A stretch of DNA of 64,000 bases from Flavobacterium sp. (GTDB lineage Bacteria > Bacteroidota > Bacteroidia > Flavobacteriales > Flavobacteriaceae): contig NZ_JAIXTJ010000017.1 of the NCBI RefSeq assembly GCF_027483985.1, forward strand, positions 1 to 64,000, read 5' to 3'. The notes under the pieces were generated by a model that was not told the origin of the DNA, did not search any database, and saw only the letters and a program-made list of their open reading frames with translations. This document shows, piece by piece, positions 29,358-38,480 of the stretch (position 1 is the stretch's first letter; every line of letters starts with the position of its first letter). Made by a program: the position numbers and the translations under genes.

Positions 29358-30461
29358 TTGCATAGTTTGTCACAGAAAACAATTGTCATATCAGGTATTA
29401 ACATGAAAGATGGTGGAATTTTCACTATTATGGACAATTGTTTGCAAAAAATATCACAATACATTCAAAATAAAGACATTAAAGTCATTGCTTTAGTTCA
29501 CGATAAATCTAAATTCGAATATCCAAATATTGAATATTTAGAATTTCCTGAGGCCAAAAAATCTTGGTTCAAACGCTTGTATTTCGAATATTTTTACTTT
29601 AAAAAATTAGCTAAAAAATTAAATCCTGATATTTGGTTTTCATTGCACGATGTTAGTCCGAATGTCATAGCTAAAAAACGATTTGTGTATTGCCATCATC
29701 CAACCGTTTTCTACAAAGCAACGTTCAACGATTGGAAATTTGATTACAAAGTCGGTGTGTTTTCAATATTATACAAGTATTTATTTCAAATTAATATTAA
29801 GAAAAATGAAGCTGTTTTTGTGCAACAACATTGGATCAAAAAAGAATTTGAAAAACTATATAATATCAATAACGTAAGAGTTTGTCAACCAGAATTTGTT
29901 GCAGTATCAAACTCAAAAAAAATTAAATTAGATGCTTCTAAAATTCATTTCTTTTATCCGTTAATTGCTAGAAGTTTTAAAAATATTGAATGTATTGCAG
30001 AAGCTCTACAACTCCTACCCGATACTTTGAAAAATCAAATACAAGTGCATTTAACATTTGGTAAAAACGATTCTAAATATGGTGATTATATTTTAAATCA
30101 CTATTCGTTACCGCAATTTGTTTTCACTGAAAAATTAACCCGAAACGAAGTTTTTAGTTACTATGAAGCTATGGATTGCTTACTTTTTCCATCAAAACTT
30201 GAAACTTGGGGTTTACCTTTATCGGAAGCAAAAGGATTTAACAAACCAATCTTGGCTGCTGATTTACCTTACGCTAAAGAAACTATTGGTGATTACGAAA
30301 AAGTATCGTTTTTTGATGCCAATAATCCAAAAGAATTAGCGCGTTTGATCACTGATTTTGTTGCTAAAACCATACAATATCAAGGAAATAAATATACTTT
30401 TGATACCAGCAATCAGTTAAACGATTGGAATGCTATTTTTGATTTTATACTTAAAGAATAA
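29358..30461 (+). CDS. Glycosyltransferase family 4-like
   Basis: 367 aa if read from the TTG at 29358, directly after the previous stop. A second TTG at 29367 (LSQKTIVISG) is equally likely. The first in-frame ATG is internal (MKDGGIFTIMD) and would remove the first strand. The GT-B C-terminal donor site has FPSKLETWGLPLSEAKGFNK with the E-x7-E type arrangement. The N-terminal domain carries SLHDVSPNVIAKKRFVYCHH, common in Bacteroidota surface-glycan transferases. Donor and acceptor are unknown. The next gene follows after 3 bases. Confidence 0.8.
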   Translation: MHSLSQKTIVISGINMKDGGIFTIMDNCLQKISQYIQNKDIKVIALVHDKSKFEYPNIEYLEFPEAKKSWFKRLYFEYFYFKKLAKKLNPDIWFSLHDVSPNVIAKKRFVYCHHPTVFYKATFNDWKFDYKVGVFSILYKYLFQINIKKNEAVFVQQHWIKKEFEKLYNINNVRVCQPEFVAVSNSKKIKLDASKIHFFYPLIARSFKNIECIAEALQLLPDTLKNQIQVHLTFGKNDSKYGDYILNHYSLPQFVFTEKLTRNEVFSYYEAMDCLLFPSKLETWGLPLSEAKGFNKPILAADLPYAKETIGDYEKVSFFDANNPKELARLITDFVAKTIQYQGNKYTFDTSNQLNDWNAIFDFILKE

Positions 30462-30464
30462 TTT

Positions 30465-31406
30465 ATGCCTTTTTTTACAGTAGTCATTCCGCTTTATAAC
30501 AAAGAAAAATATGTTGAAAATGCTCTTAAAAGTATTCTCAATCAAACGTTTACTGATTATGAAGTTTTAATTATAAATGATTGTTGTACCGATAATAGTA
30601 TTGAAAAAATACTTCCTTTTTTATCAGAAAAAGTCAAATTAATTCATCATCCGAAAAATAAAGGACTTTCAGCAAGCAGAAATACCGGAATTGAAAACGC
30701 AACATCCAACTACATCACTTTTCTCGATGCCGACGATTTGTGGAAAACTAACTTTCTACAAACCATTCATCGGCTAATTCATAATTTTCCGGAAGCTAAA
30801 ATTTTCGCAACGAATTATGAAGAAATTTATCCGACCAAAACCTACAAACCGTACAATGGTTCAAGTTCTCTAGCAGAAAATTATGAAGGTTATATCAACT
30901 TCTTCAAATTAAACATTGGACAAGGAATTTATAATCACGGTAGTGTTTGTGTGCACAAAGAAGTCTACCAAAAAGTCGGAAATTATGATGAAAATATCAA
31001 TTTTTCAGAAGATATTGATTTTAATATTAGAGCCAATTTTCATTTTAAACTCGCCTACTCTTCAACAATCGCGATGAGCTATTTAATGCAAATTGAAAAT
31101 CAAATTACAGCAACATCAATTGTCAATAAAAAACTTCCAGACTATAACAAATACAAATCATTTGAAGAAAAAAATGCAGACGTTACCACGTACATCAATT
31201 TTGAAAAATATGTTTTGGCCAAAAAACTCAAACTTTATGGCGATAGAAATGCTGCACATTTACTAATCAAATCTATAGACACATCAAAACTCAATTGGAA
31301 ACAGAAAGTTTTACTAAAATTGCCTACAAATTTGTTAGTGACAATAGATAGCATAAAATCTTATTTAATAAAAAAAGGCATAAAAATAGCTACTTATTCG
31401 TCTTGA
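30465..31406 (+). CDS. Glycosyltransferase family 2
   Basis: 313 aa. N-terminal GT-A domain: MPFFTVVIPLYNKEKYVENA, VLIINDCCTDNS, then GLSASRNTGIENATSNYITF followed by the catalytic LDADDLW. An acid-containing motif, NFSEDIDFNIRA, follows. No membrane segments were seen, so it is probably cytoplasmic and acts on the lipid-linked glycan. It is the last of three plus-strand transferases. The 3' end overlaps fdtA, on the other strand, by 17 bases. Confidence 0.88.
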   Translation: MPFFTVVIPLYNKEKYVENALKSILNQTFTDYEVLIINDCCTDNSIEKILPFLSEKVKLIHHPKNKGLSASRNTGIENATSNYITFLDADDLWKTNFLQTIHRLIHNFPEAKIFATNYEEIYPTKTYKPYNGSSSLAENYEGYINFFKLNIGQGIYNHGSVCVHKEVYQKVGNYDENINFSEDIDFNIRANFHFKLAYSSTIAMSYLMQIENQITATSIVNKKLPDYNKYKSFEEKNADVTTYINFEKYVLAKKLKLYGDRNAAHLLIKSIDTSKLNWKQKVLLKLPTNLLVTIDSIKSYLIKKGIKIATYSS

Positions 31407-31791
31407 TGTAAGAAACAAACGACTTGTAACTTCTAATGTAATCGTCTTCATCATAAACTTCGGAAGCTAAAACTAAACAAACTGCACCAGAAGAAAAATT
31501 GTCTAATTCTCGCCAAATATTGTTGGTGATTAACAAACCTTTATCGGGTTTGTTTAAAGTAATTACTTCTTTATCTGTGCCATCTTTTAGTACCACATCA
31601 AAACTTCCAGAAATTGCAATTAGAATTTGGTTTAATTTTTTATGTGCGTGTCCGCCACGTTTTGAAGTGCTCGGAATATCATATAAATAATAAACTCTTT
31701 TTATTTCAAAAGGAACCACACCATTTTCAAGTACGGCAATATTACCTTCTTTATTTATTATTTTAGGAATATCAATTAACTCAATGTTCAT
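31390..31791 (-). CDS. fdtA: dTDP-4-oxo-6-deoxyglucose 3,4-ketoisomerase, FdtA-type cupin
   Basis: 133 aa small cupin. The core GGHAHKKLNQILIAISGSFD gives the two catalytic His residues of the FdtA/QdtA/WxcM family. RVYYLYDIP and IWRELDNFSSGAVCLVLAS are also family-typical. It isomerises dTDP-4-keto-6-deoxyglucose to the 3-keto sugar. In the Fuc3NAc or Qui3NAc pathways the product is then aminated by an FdtB-type enzyme. FdtA and QdtA differ in the C4 stereochemistry made, which I cannot settle by eye. The partner fdtB lies about 7 kb away. The start overlaps the preceding GT4 stop by 11 bases. Confidence 0.85.
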   Translation of the reverse strand: MNIELIDIPKIINKEGNIAVLENGVVPFEIKRVYYLYDIPSTSKRGGHAHKKLNQILIAISGSFDVVLKDGTDKEVITLNKPDKGLLITNNIWRELDNFSSGAVCLVLASEVYDEDDYIRSYKSFVSYIKTNK

Positions 31792-32893
31792 TTTTTAGTG
31801 ATTTTAAAAGTGATAACCATTGCATTCCAATGTTTTCGAGTTCAAATTTTGACGCACTTGCAATACTGTTATTTTTACAATGTAAATATAAGTTTTTATC
31901 CTCAAAAAATGTATTTATGGCCTTAATCATCGCTTCTTTATTTTGATTCTCTACCAACAAACCATTTTGTAAATGATTGATAATTTCTGCTGGACCAGTT
32001 TCACAATTGTATGCAATTACTGGTATTCCAGAAGCTAACGATTCTATTAAAACCATTGGTAAACCTTCATATTTACTGGTAAGTACGGTATAAAGCGCTT
32101 TAGAGTAATAAGCATATGGATTGGCAACATTACCCTTGAAAACAATTCTATCCTTCTGCCCTATTTTTTCGGCTAAATCGATCCAATTTTGCTTTAACTT
32201 TCCGTCGCCTAAAATTATTAGTTTGATATTATTCTCGGGCAACTTTGATTTCGAATAACATTCTATCAGATGATCAAATTGTTTTATATTCTTGTTCATA
32301 CTTCCGGCTGCAAGAATAAAATCGCCTTTAAAATCAATATCTTCTGTTTGAAATCGATTTATTTTTTTAAAATCAATAGGATTATAAATTAACGTAGCGT
32401 TTTCGATTTGATAACTATTTTCTATTTTCTTTTGAATTCCTATGGAAACCGGAACAAATTGCTTGCATTTTTTGTAAAGCAACTGTGCAAAAAATTTACT
32501 TTTTGGAAGGTAAGATTCCAAATTATTGCTGTGAATAGTTTGTATGTGATTCTTATAAAGAAAGTTGTGGATTATAAACTCTTGCCAAAAAAAATGCTTG
32601 TCTCTAAAATCAATTATAAAATCAAAATTTTGATCTTTTAGATACTTTTTTAAGTGAAAAAATCTTTGAATTCTGTTTACAATTCCAAATTTACTTGAGC
32701 TGTATTTGGCTAGATGCATCACCTTGCCTGAATGATCATATTCTATTTTTCCTGCAAAAACAATGTGATGTACTTCAATACCTTGATTTACAAAAAAGTG
32801 CGATAAATTTGCAGCACAACGTTCCGCTCCACCATCAGATAGTGTTACAGTGACAAGTGCAATTTTTGTGGGCTTCTTATTTAAATTCAACAC
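31781..32893 (-). CDS. Glycosyltransferase family 4
   Basis: 370 aa from a GTG at 32893 (a TTG at 32890 is an alternative). The only nearby ATG-like triplet is out of frame. The N-terminal motif KIALVTVTLSDGGAERCAA is the standard GT4 glycine loop. The donor domain has FILAAGSMNKNIKQFDHLIE, LIILGDGKLKQNW, and EGLPMVLIESLASGIPVIAY with the conserved E-x7-E. Cytoplasmic glycan assembly is likely. It is co-transcribed with fdtA. Confidence 0.88.
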   Translation of the reverse strand: MLNLNKKPTKIALVTVTLSDGGAERCAANLSHFFVNQGIEVHHIVFAGKIEYDHSGKVMHLAKYSSSKFGIVNRIQRFFHLKKYLKDQNFDFIIDFRDKHFFWQEFIIHNFLYKNHIQTIHSNNLESYLPKSKFFAQLLYKKCKQFVPVSIGIQKKIENSYQIENATLIYNPIDFKKINRFQTEDIDFKGDFILAAGSMNKNIKQFDHLIECYSKSKLPENNIKLIILGDGKLKQNWIDLAEKIGQKDRIVFKGNVANPYAYYSKALYTVLTSKYEGLPMVLIESLASGIPVIAYNCETGPAEIINHLQNGLLVENQNKEAMIKAINTFFEDKNLYLHCKNNSIASASKFELENIGMQWLSLLKSLKNEH

Positions 32894-32952
32894 ATTAATT
32901 GTTTTATCATACTACAAAATTTAATTACAGTAGTACAAAGATGGGCAATACT

Positions 32953-32987
32953 TCAAAAATCAAAAATCGTAAATCAACAATCATAAA
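32953..32987. repeat. Heptad array of five units
   Basis: Phased units TCAAAAA, TCAAAAA, TCGTAAA, TCAACAA and TCATAAA fill the divergent gap between the GT4 gene and the gene at 33026. Period 7 with an ATC core matches the arrays at 24971-25124, 25382-25409 and 39043-39077. Confidence 0.8.
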
Positions 32988-33025
32988 TATTTGTGTATTT
33001 TAGCAAATGTAAATAAAACTTTTAA

Positions 33026-34165
33026 ATGCGCATATTACTTGTAGGTGAGTTTAGCCGATTACATAATTCTCTCAAAGAAGGATTGCTAAAATTAGGACAT
33101 CAAGTTGTTCTTGTTAGTAACGGTGATGGCTTTAAAAATTACCCTTCAGATTACTCTAACAGAGCATTTTGGTGCGAAAGCAAAATCGGCAATATTCCAC
33201 GACAACTTATCTACAGATTAACCCAATTTGATATTTCAAAAATAGAACGTGGTATTCGTTTTTATTTTCTCTTAAAAAAATTAAAAGGATATGATTGTGT
33301 GCAATTAATAAATGAAGCTCCGATTCAAACCACAGCCAAATTGGAATTGTATTTATTAAAAAAACTTTTTACTCAAAATCAAAATTTCTTTTTGTTGTGC
33401 AGCGGTGTCGATCACTACACTTTGAATCATATGCTCGAAAAAAAAGAGCGTTATTCGATAATGAATCCGTACTTTGAAGGAACGAAGGAAATAAAAGAAC
33501 AATATAAATGGATGTTTGACTTCAATTCAAAAACGCACCTCAAAATACACCAATTTCTTGCAAAAAACGTCACCGGAATTATTGCAAGTGATTTAGATTA
33601 TGTAAATCCATTAAAAAATCATCCGAAGTTTTTGGGAATGATTCCGAATCCAATAATAATTTCAAATCACAACTTTATTGAAAACCCAATTCAAGGCAAA
33701 ATAGTTATTTTTCTTGGGATTAATTTGGGAAACTCTTATAGCAAAGGAATTCCTTTTTTTGAAAAAGCATTGGAACTTATCAAACAAAAATATGTTGACA
33801 AAGTTGAAGTTATTGTGACTAGAAATATACCGTATCAAGATTATATCAAACTGTTTAATAAAGCGCACATTGTTTTAGATCAAATCTATGCTTATGACCA
33901 AGGGTACAATGCCTTAGAAGCTATGGCAAAAGGAAAAGTAGTATTTACTGGTGCCGAAAAAGAATTTGAAGACTATTACCAATTATCTAAAAAAGTAGCT
34001 GTTAATGCTTTGCCAGATGTTGACTATTTAGTTACAGAATTATCGTTTTTAATTGAAAATCCGAACGAAATTGACGCTATCGGAAATCGAGCAAAAGCTT
34101 TTATTAAAAAAAAGCACGACTATATAAAAGTAGCTGAAAAATATTTGAATGTATGGGAGAAATAA
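33026..34165 (+). CDS. Glycosyltransferase, GT-B-like
   Basis: 379 aa. N-terminal Rossmann start MRILLVGEFSRLHNSLKEGL and KLGHQVVLVSNGDGFKNYP. The C-terminal half has VIVTRNIPYQDYIKLF, VLDQIYAYDQGYNALEAMAK and GKVVFTGAEKEFEDYY, with the acidic donor-site helix shifted compared with standard GT4. It may belong to a less studied Bacteroidota subgroup. It starts a plus-strand run and overlaps the next gene by 13 bases. Confidence 0.75.
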   Translation: MRILLVGEFSRLHNSLKEGLLKLGHQVVLVSNGDGFKNYPSDYSNRAFWCESKIGNIPRQLIYRLTQFDISKIERGIRFYFLLKKLKGYDCVQLINEAPIQTTAKLELYLLKKLFTQNQNFFLLCSGVDHYTLNHMLEKKERYSIMNPYFEGTKEIKEQYKWMFDFNSKTHLKIHQFLAKNVTGIIASDLDYVNPLKNHPKFLGMIPNPIIISNHNFIENPIQGKIVIFLGINLGNSYSKGIPFFEKALELIKQKYVDKVEVIVTRNIPYQDYIKLFNKAHIVLDQIYAYDQGYNALEAMAKGKVVFTGAEKEFEDYYQLSKKVAVNALPDVDYLVTELSFLIENPNEIDAIGNRAKAFIKKKHDYIKVAEKYLNVWEK

Positions 34166-35802
34166 AAAAAATTGATGGTTACTTTCTTATTTTTATAGCA
34201 ACAGTTTTATTTTATTGCTTAGTACTAGCTCACATTGGATTTGAATTTTGGGATACGGGTTACATTCCGAGTTTTTCTTGGCGAATCGTTACGGGAGAAA
34301 ATGTTTATGAAGATTTTCTTTATAAAGGTCCGCCAGTAACTTTATACTTTCATTCTTTTTTTATGAAATTTCTTCCTGAAATGGGACAATTTTATTGGAT
34401 AAGAGTTACCAATTACCTAATGTTTGGTATTCAAGTATTTTTCACCGTTACAGCTTTTGATAATTTTTATGGCTTACAAAAATTAAATATTAATAAATGG
34501 GCAATAATGACCATAGGATTTGTAATTTCTTTATTGAATTTTCCTCCTTATCCTTGGCCAACAACCGACGGATTATTTTTTGCCTCTTTAGCTTTATTTT
34601 TTTCTTCAAAAATTAAAGAAAACAATACTTTTTATTTGATTTTAATTGCATTATTTAGCGTTTTATCAGCTCTAACCAAACAATCATTTTATTTAATCCC
34701 AATATTTTTTATAGTTTTTATTACCATTCAAAACGGAATTAAAAAAGGATTAATGCTATCGCTATTCATTTCTTTTTTTATTGCGTTATTTCTTTATTGG
34801 ATTACGACAATTACTACGTTAGACAATTTCCTTAAACAAACCACAGGACAAACACATTTAAAAGACTTACTTTATGCTGGATTTTTAAATTATTTCTGGA
34901 TTTATGATAATAAAATTCAAATCTATGTAATCCTATTTTTTGCCATCGTATTATCCTACTATTTTAGGTTTAAAAATGTACCTTTCAACTTTAAAAAATG
35001 GTTTGAAATAGTTTCAGCTATTGTACTATTATTTTCGATTGGATTGTGTTTTTCATTTGAATTTTTAATCGCCTCAAGAATTGCAGCAATCGCTTGCGTT
35101 TTTGGATTATTAAGTAAAATAGATTTTACCTTTGAAAGTTTCAAATACTATTTACCATCATTACTTTTACTGGGAACTGCTTGGTGCTCAGCCATAAGTT
35201 TAGGCTATCCTTTTCCAATTTTATATACAACTGGTATCATTCTATCTTTAATTTTGATATTTCAAAATCAGTTTGAAAAAATTACTCAACTAAAATTTTT
35301 TTTGATTTTATTGCTAAGTTTACTAGCAGTTTCGCATAATTATAAACCCTATAGAGAACAAAATATATCAAAAATTTCAAGCTCATTAAACGAAATAGCA
35401 CCAAAACTAAACTATATTTATACGACAAAAGACAATTTAAAAAAACTTAAAGAATTAAAATCATTAAGAGCCAAATATGGTTTAAAAACAATTGTTGCAC
35501 CCAATATGGCGATGACCAATTATATTTTTAATAGCAAAAGTCTTTTTCCTGCCGATTGGATAATTAATACAGAAGTGAATCGAGATGCAACAACTTTCAT
35601 TAACATTGCAGCTAAAAAAGAAAACTACCTATTTATTGAAAAATCATTTATTAATGGCGAAGAATTAATGCCTTCAAAAAGAGAAAATTTTAGTATTATT
35701 GCTGATTACATCTACAAAAATTTCAATAAAATTCAAGAAACAGAACATTTTATAGTTTACAACGGATTAAAAACAAATGAAAGACTACCTAAAATTAATT
35801 AG
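34153..35802 (+). CDS. GT-C-like integral membrane protein
   Basis: 549 aa with about eleven hydrophobic segments up to residue 400, then a C-terminal domain that seems soluble (400-549). The first loop after the first membrane helix has FEFWDTGYIPSFSWRIVTG and YKGPPVTLYFHSFF, an acidic loop placed as in GT-C transferases. No named family was recognised. It overlaps the UbiA gene by 26 bases, which is followed by a HAD phosphatase. Tight coupling suggests it could use the polyprenyl-phosphate-pentose those two may make. That assignment is inference. Confidence 0.65.
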   Translation: MGEIKKIDGYFLIFIATVLFYCLVLAHIGFEFWDTGYIPSFSWRIVTGENVYEDFLYKGPPVTLYFHSFFMKFLPEMGQFYWIRVTNYLMFGIQVFFTVTAFDNFYGLQKLNINKWAIMTIGFVISLLNFPPYPWPTTDGLFFASLALFFSSKIKENNTFYLILIALFSVLSALTKQSFYLIPIFFIVFITIQNGIKKGLMLSLFISFFIALFLYWITTITTLDNFLKQTTGQTHLKDLLYAGFLNYFWIYDNKIQIYVILFFAIVLSYYFRFKNVPFNFKKWFEIVSAIVLLFSIGLCFSFEFLIASRIAAIACVFGLLSKIDFTFESFKYYLPSLLLLGTAWCSAISLGYPFPILYTTGIILSLILIFQNQFEKITQLKFFLILLLSLLAVSHNYKPYREQNISKISSSLNEIAPKLNYIYTTKDNLKKLKELKSLRAKYGLKTIVAPNMAMTNYIFNSKSLFPADWIINTEVNRDATTFINIAAKKENYLFIEKSFINGEELMPSKRENFSIIADYIYKNFNKIQETEHFIVYNGLKTNERLPKIN

Positions 35803-36646
35803 AGTTGAACAGTACATCAAAAATGCGTTTGTTTTAGCACCGCTTTTTTTTGACAGTCAATTTCTAAACCTAAACCATTTGACTAATGTGATTTTAGCAG
35901 TACTTTGTTTTTGCATTGCATCAAGTAGCATCTATGTTTTAAATGACTATTTTGACATAAACGAAGACCGAAATCATCCGCAAAAAAAATTTAGACCACT
36001 TGCCTCAGGAAGTATTAGTATAAATAATGGATTACTACTAATGACGATTTTGCTGATAAGTTCAATAACTATCTCTTATTTGATATCGGTGGAGTTATTT
36101 GTTGTGATTTTATCCTATTTAGTTTTAAATTTCTTATATTCTAAATGGCTTAAACACATTGCTATTCTAGACGTAAATATCATTGCTGTTGGTTTTATAC
36201 TCCGTATTGTTGCTGGATCAGTAGTAAGTGATGTCGAACCTTCGATATGGATTTTATTGATAACCTATCTTTTAGCATTATTTTTAGGAATATCCAAACG
36301 AAGAACCGATGTCATTCTCGCAGAAAACGGAAATGATGTGCGCAAAAATATTGAAGGTTATAACCTAATTTTTATTGATATAATTTTAGGAATTTTAGCC
36401 TCAATAATTATTGTTTGCTACATCTTTTATTGTATTTCGCCCGAAGTTCAATTGCATTATCAGTCCAATTTATTATATGTTTCAATAATTTTTGTCATCA
36501 ACGGAATCTTTAGGTATTTAAAATTGGTTTTCGTTGATCAATCCACTTATTCACCGACCAAAATAGTGTTGAACGATCGTTTTATCCAACTTACAATTTT
36601 AGGTTGGTTATTATTAATGAGTTATTTATTATATTTCAGAAATTAA
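35777..36646 (+). CDS. UbiA-family prenyltransferase, decaprenyl-phosphate phosphoribosyltransferase-like
   Basis: 289 aa with about nine membrane helices. The first Asp-rich motif, NDYFDINEDRNHPQKKFRP, at 56-74 matches the NDxxDxxxDxxHPxKxxRP pattern of DPPR synthases (Rv3806c/UbiA) rather than menaquinone or heme UbiA enzymes. Those enzymes move 5-phosphoribose from PRPP onto polyprenyl phosphate. The second motif region is ISKRRTDVILAENGNDVRK. The immediately following HAD phosphatase (1-base gap) could remove the 5-phosphate to give polyprenyl-phosphate-ribose. Reaction assigned by family, context by inference. Confidence 0.85.
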   Translation: MKDYLKLIRVEQYIKNAFVLAPLFFDSQFLNLNHLTNVILAVLCFCIASSSIYVLNDYFDINEDRNHPQKKFRPLASGSISINNGLLLMTILLISSITISYLISVELFVVILSYLVLNFLYSKWLKHIAILDVNIIAVGFILRIVAGSVVSDVEPSIWILLITYLLALFLGISKRRTDVILAENGNDVRKNIEGYNLIFIDIILGILASIIIVCYIFYCISPEVQLHYQSNLLYVSIIFVINGIFRYLKLVFVDQSTYSPTKIVLNDRFIQLTILGWLLLMSYLLYFRN

Positions 36647-36647
36647 A

Positions 36648-37214
36648 ATGAAAATATTAGTACTTGTTGACTTTGACAAAACACTTTATAAAAAAGATAG
36701 TTTAATAGAATTTACAAGATTCTACAAAGGAAATTTTCAATTAGCAATTGGATTTTTTGCACTTGCTCCTACACTTATCAAGTGGAAATTAGGAAAAATT
36801 TCAAATGAAACTGCTAAACAAAAGTTCCTAACTTATTTCTTTAAAAACGAGCCCTATCAATTATTTTTAGAAAAAGGTAAACAGTTTGCACAAGAAAATA
36901 TTCCAAAAAACCTCAACAAAAATATTTGGAAAAATATTCAAAATCTTCAAGAAAAAAACGCCGATATTTATATTGTAACTGCTTCGTTTAGCGAATGGAT
37001 TCAAGGCTGGACCGAAGAAAATAATATTCAAATCATCGCCACAGAACTTGAAATTATTGACAATCAAATTTCGGGCAATTTCAAATCAAAAAACTGCTAT
37101 GGAATTGAAAAAGTAAATCGAATTAAAGAAAAAATAACTTTAGATAATTACGAAAAAATAATAGTTTTCGGAAATGGAAAAGGTGATTTTGAGATGCTTC
37201 AACTAAGCAAATAA
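36648..37214 (+). CDS. HAD-superfamily phosphatase (HAD-IB like)
   Basis: 188 aa. Motif I is DFDKTLYKKDS with nucleophile Asp8 and Asp10, then a helical cap (30-90). Motif II is IVTASFSEWIQ. The last motif is VFGNGKGDFEML, in place of the usual GD..ND pair. It lacks membrane segments. It starts 1 base after the UbiA gene, so the natural substrate guess is polyprenyl-phosphoryl-5-phosphoribose. A phosphoserine-phosphatase-like role is an alternative. The end overlaps the convergent wzx by 12 bases. Confidence 0.8.
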   Translation: MKILVLVDFDKTLYKKDSLIEFTRFYKGNFQLAIGFFALAPTLIKWKLGKISNETAKQKFLTYFFKNEPYQLFLEKGKQFAQENIPKNLNKNIWKNIQNLQEKNADIYIVTASFSEWIQGWTEENNIQIIATELEIIDNQISGNFKSKNCYGIEKVNRIKEKITLDNYEKIIVFGNGKGDFEMLQLSK

Positions 37215-38480
37215 ACTCTTCCTAAAATAAATACACAAGGTAATAAAATAGATAAAATAAGTAAAAGCGTGTGCCATCACAACGCCTTCAATTGAAAATT
37301 GAGCAACCAAATAAATACTACTAAAATACAATACAAAAAGCGAAAATAATTCCGATACAATGAACGCTTTAGTTAGTTTCTTGGCATAAAATTGGTATCC
37401 CAAAATAAATGCCGCAGCTTTAAAAACATCACCAAGTAATTGCCAAAAAAACAATTTGGACACGGGTAAAAATTCTTCGGAAAAGACAAATTGTATGACT
37501 AAATTTCTTAAAAAATATAGCACAATCATTCCTATTGTAAATAAAGGTAGAATTCCTTTAAAGTAGTTCCAAAATAGCGCTTTGGTTTCGGTTTTATCTT
37601 TGGCAATGGCAAGTTTGGGCAAATAATAAATCGCAATTAGCGAAGTAATAAACATAAAATAGTAAGATGAAATTCTGGTCATCGCTTCCCAAAAACCGGC
37701 TTGCTCTAAACCTAGAGTTAGAATAATATTTTTCCGTATGGCAAGAAAAACTAAAGGTCCAAAAACTGCTGAAACTAACGCCATCAAAGAATAAGAGGAC
37801 AAATTTTTAAGAAAAGAAAGATTATATGAACTTAAATTAATAAGGCGAACTATCTTCAGTTCTTGATTGATGGCAACAAATGAAACTAAAAACAAAACCG
37901 ATGGCGTTACAATAATTGATAGTAAAGCACCTTCGGTATTCAATTTCCAAATCAATAAAACAGAAGCTAGTAAACCAATTAAACTCCCGATAATATTGAT
38001 ATAAATGACTTTTTTGTAGGCACCAAATCCGTTAATTGTAGCTATTAAAAAGATGTTTCCAATATAAAATGGCAAAGCAACCGCAAGCGACTTAAAGATA
38101 AAACCATAATTATACTTTGCTCCAAAAACAGTATTATTTAGATAATCTGACAAGAAAAACAAACCCAAACTTATAGCAAGACAGGCAAATAATACTGTGA
38201 TGAAAATAGTAGAAATTGTCTTTTTCAATTGCTGTTCCTCCGATTGGTGTTCGGCAACATATTTCACAACGCCATTTTCAAAACCCAATGAGGCAAAAGC
38301 TTCTGTTGTGGTTAGAAAATTTCTCAAATTTCCTACCAAAGCCAATCCACTTGGACCAACAAAAATAGCTATGAATTTAGAAGTAATAAATCCGACAAAA
38401 ATCTTAATTAAAATACTAATTCCGTTCAAAGAAATTACTTTAAATAAAGGTTTGGATAGTATTTCTTTGATAATATTCAA
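37203..38480 (-). CDS. Wzx-type polysaccharide flippase
   Basis: 425 aa with about twelve to fourteen membrane helices. The start MNIIKEILSKPLFKVISLNG and GFITSKFIAIFVGPSGLALV are typical of the O-antigen flippase family (MATE-like fold), which moves lipid-linked oligosaccharide across the inner membrane. The start is a TTG at 38480 abutting the fdtB stop, with no ATG available before the first helix. It is the last gene of the transferase-fdtB-wzx operon. No Wzy polymerase was recognised in the window. Confidence 0.87.
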   Translation of the reverse strand: MNIIKEILSKPLFKVISLNGISILIKIFVGFITSKFIAIFVGPSGLALVGNLRNFLTTTEAFASLGFENGVVKYVAEHQSEEQQLKKTISTIFITVLFACLAISLGLFFLSDYLNNTVFGAKYNYGFIFKSLAVALPFYIGNIFLIATINGFGAYKKVIYINIIGSLIGLLASVLLIWKLNTEGALLSIIVTPSVLFLVSFVAINQELKIVRLINLSSYNLSFLKNLSSYSLMALVSAVFGPLVFLAIRKNIILTLGLEQAGFWEAMTRISSYYFMFITSLIAIYYLPKLAIAKDKTETKALFWNYFKGILPLFTIGMIVLYFLRNLVIQFVFSEEFLPVSKLFFWQLLGDVFKAAAFILGYQFYAKKLTKAFIVSELFSLFVLYFSSIYLVAQFSIEGVVMAHAFTYFIYFITLCIYFRKSLFA

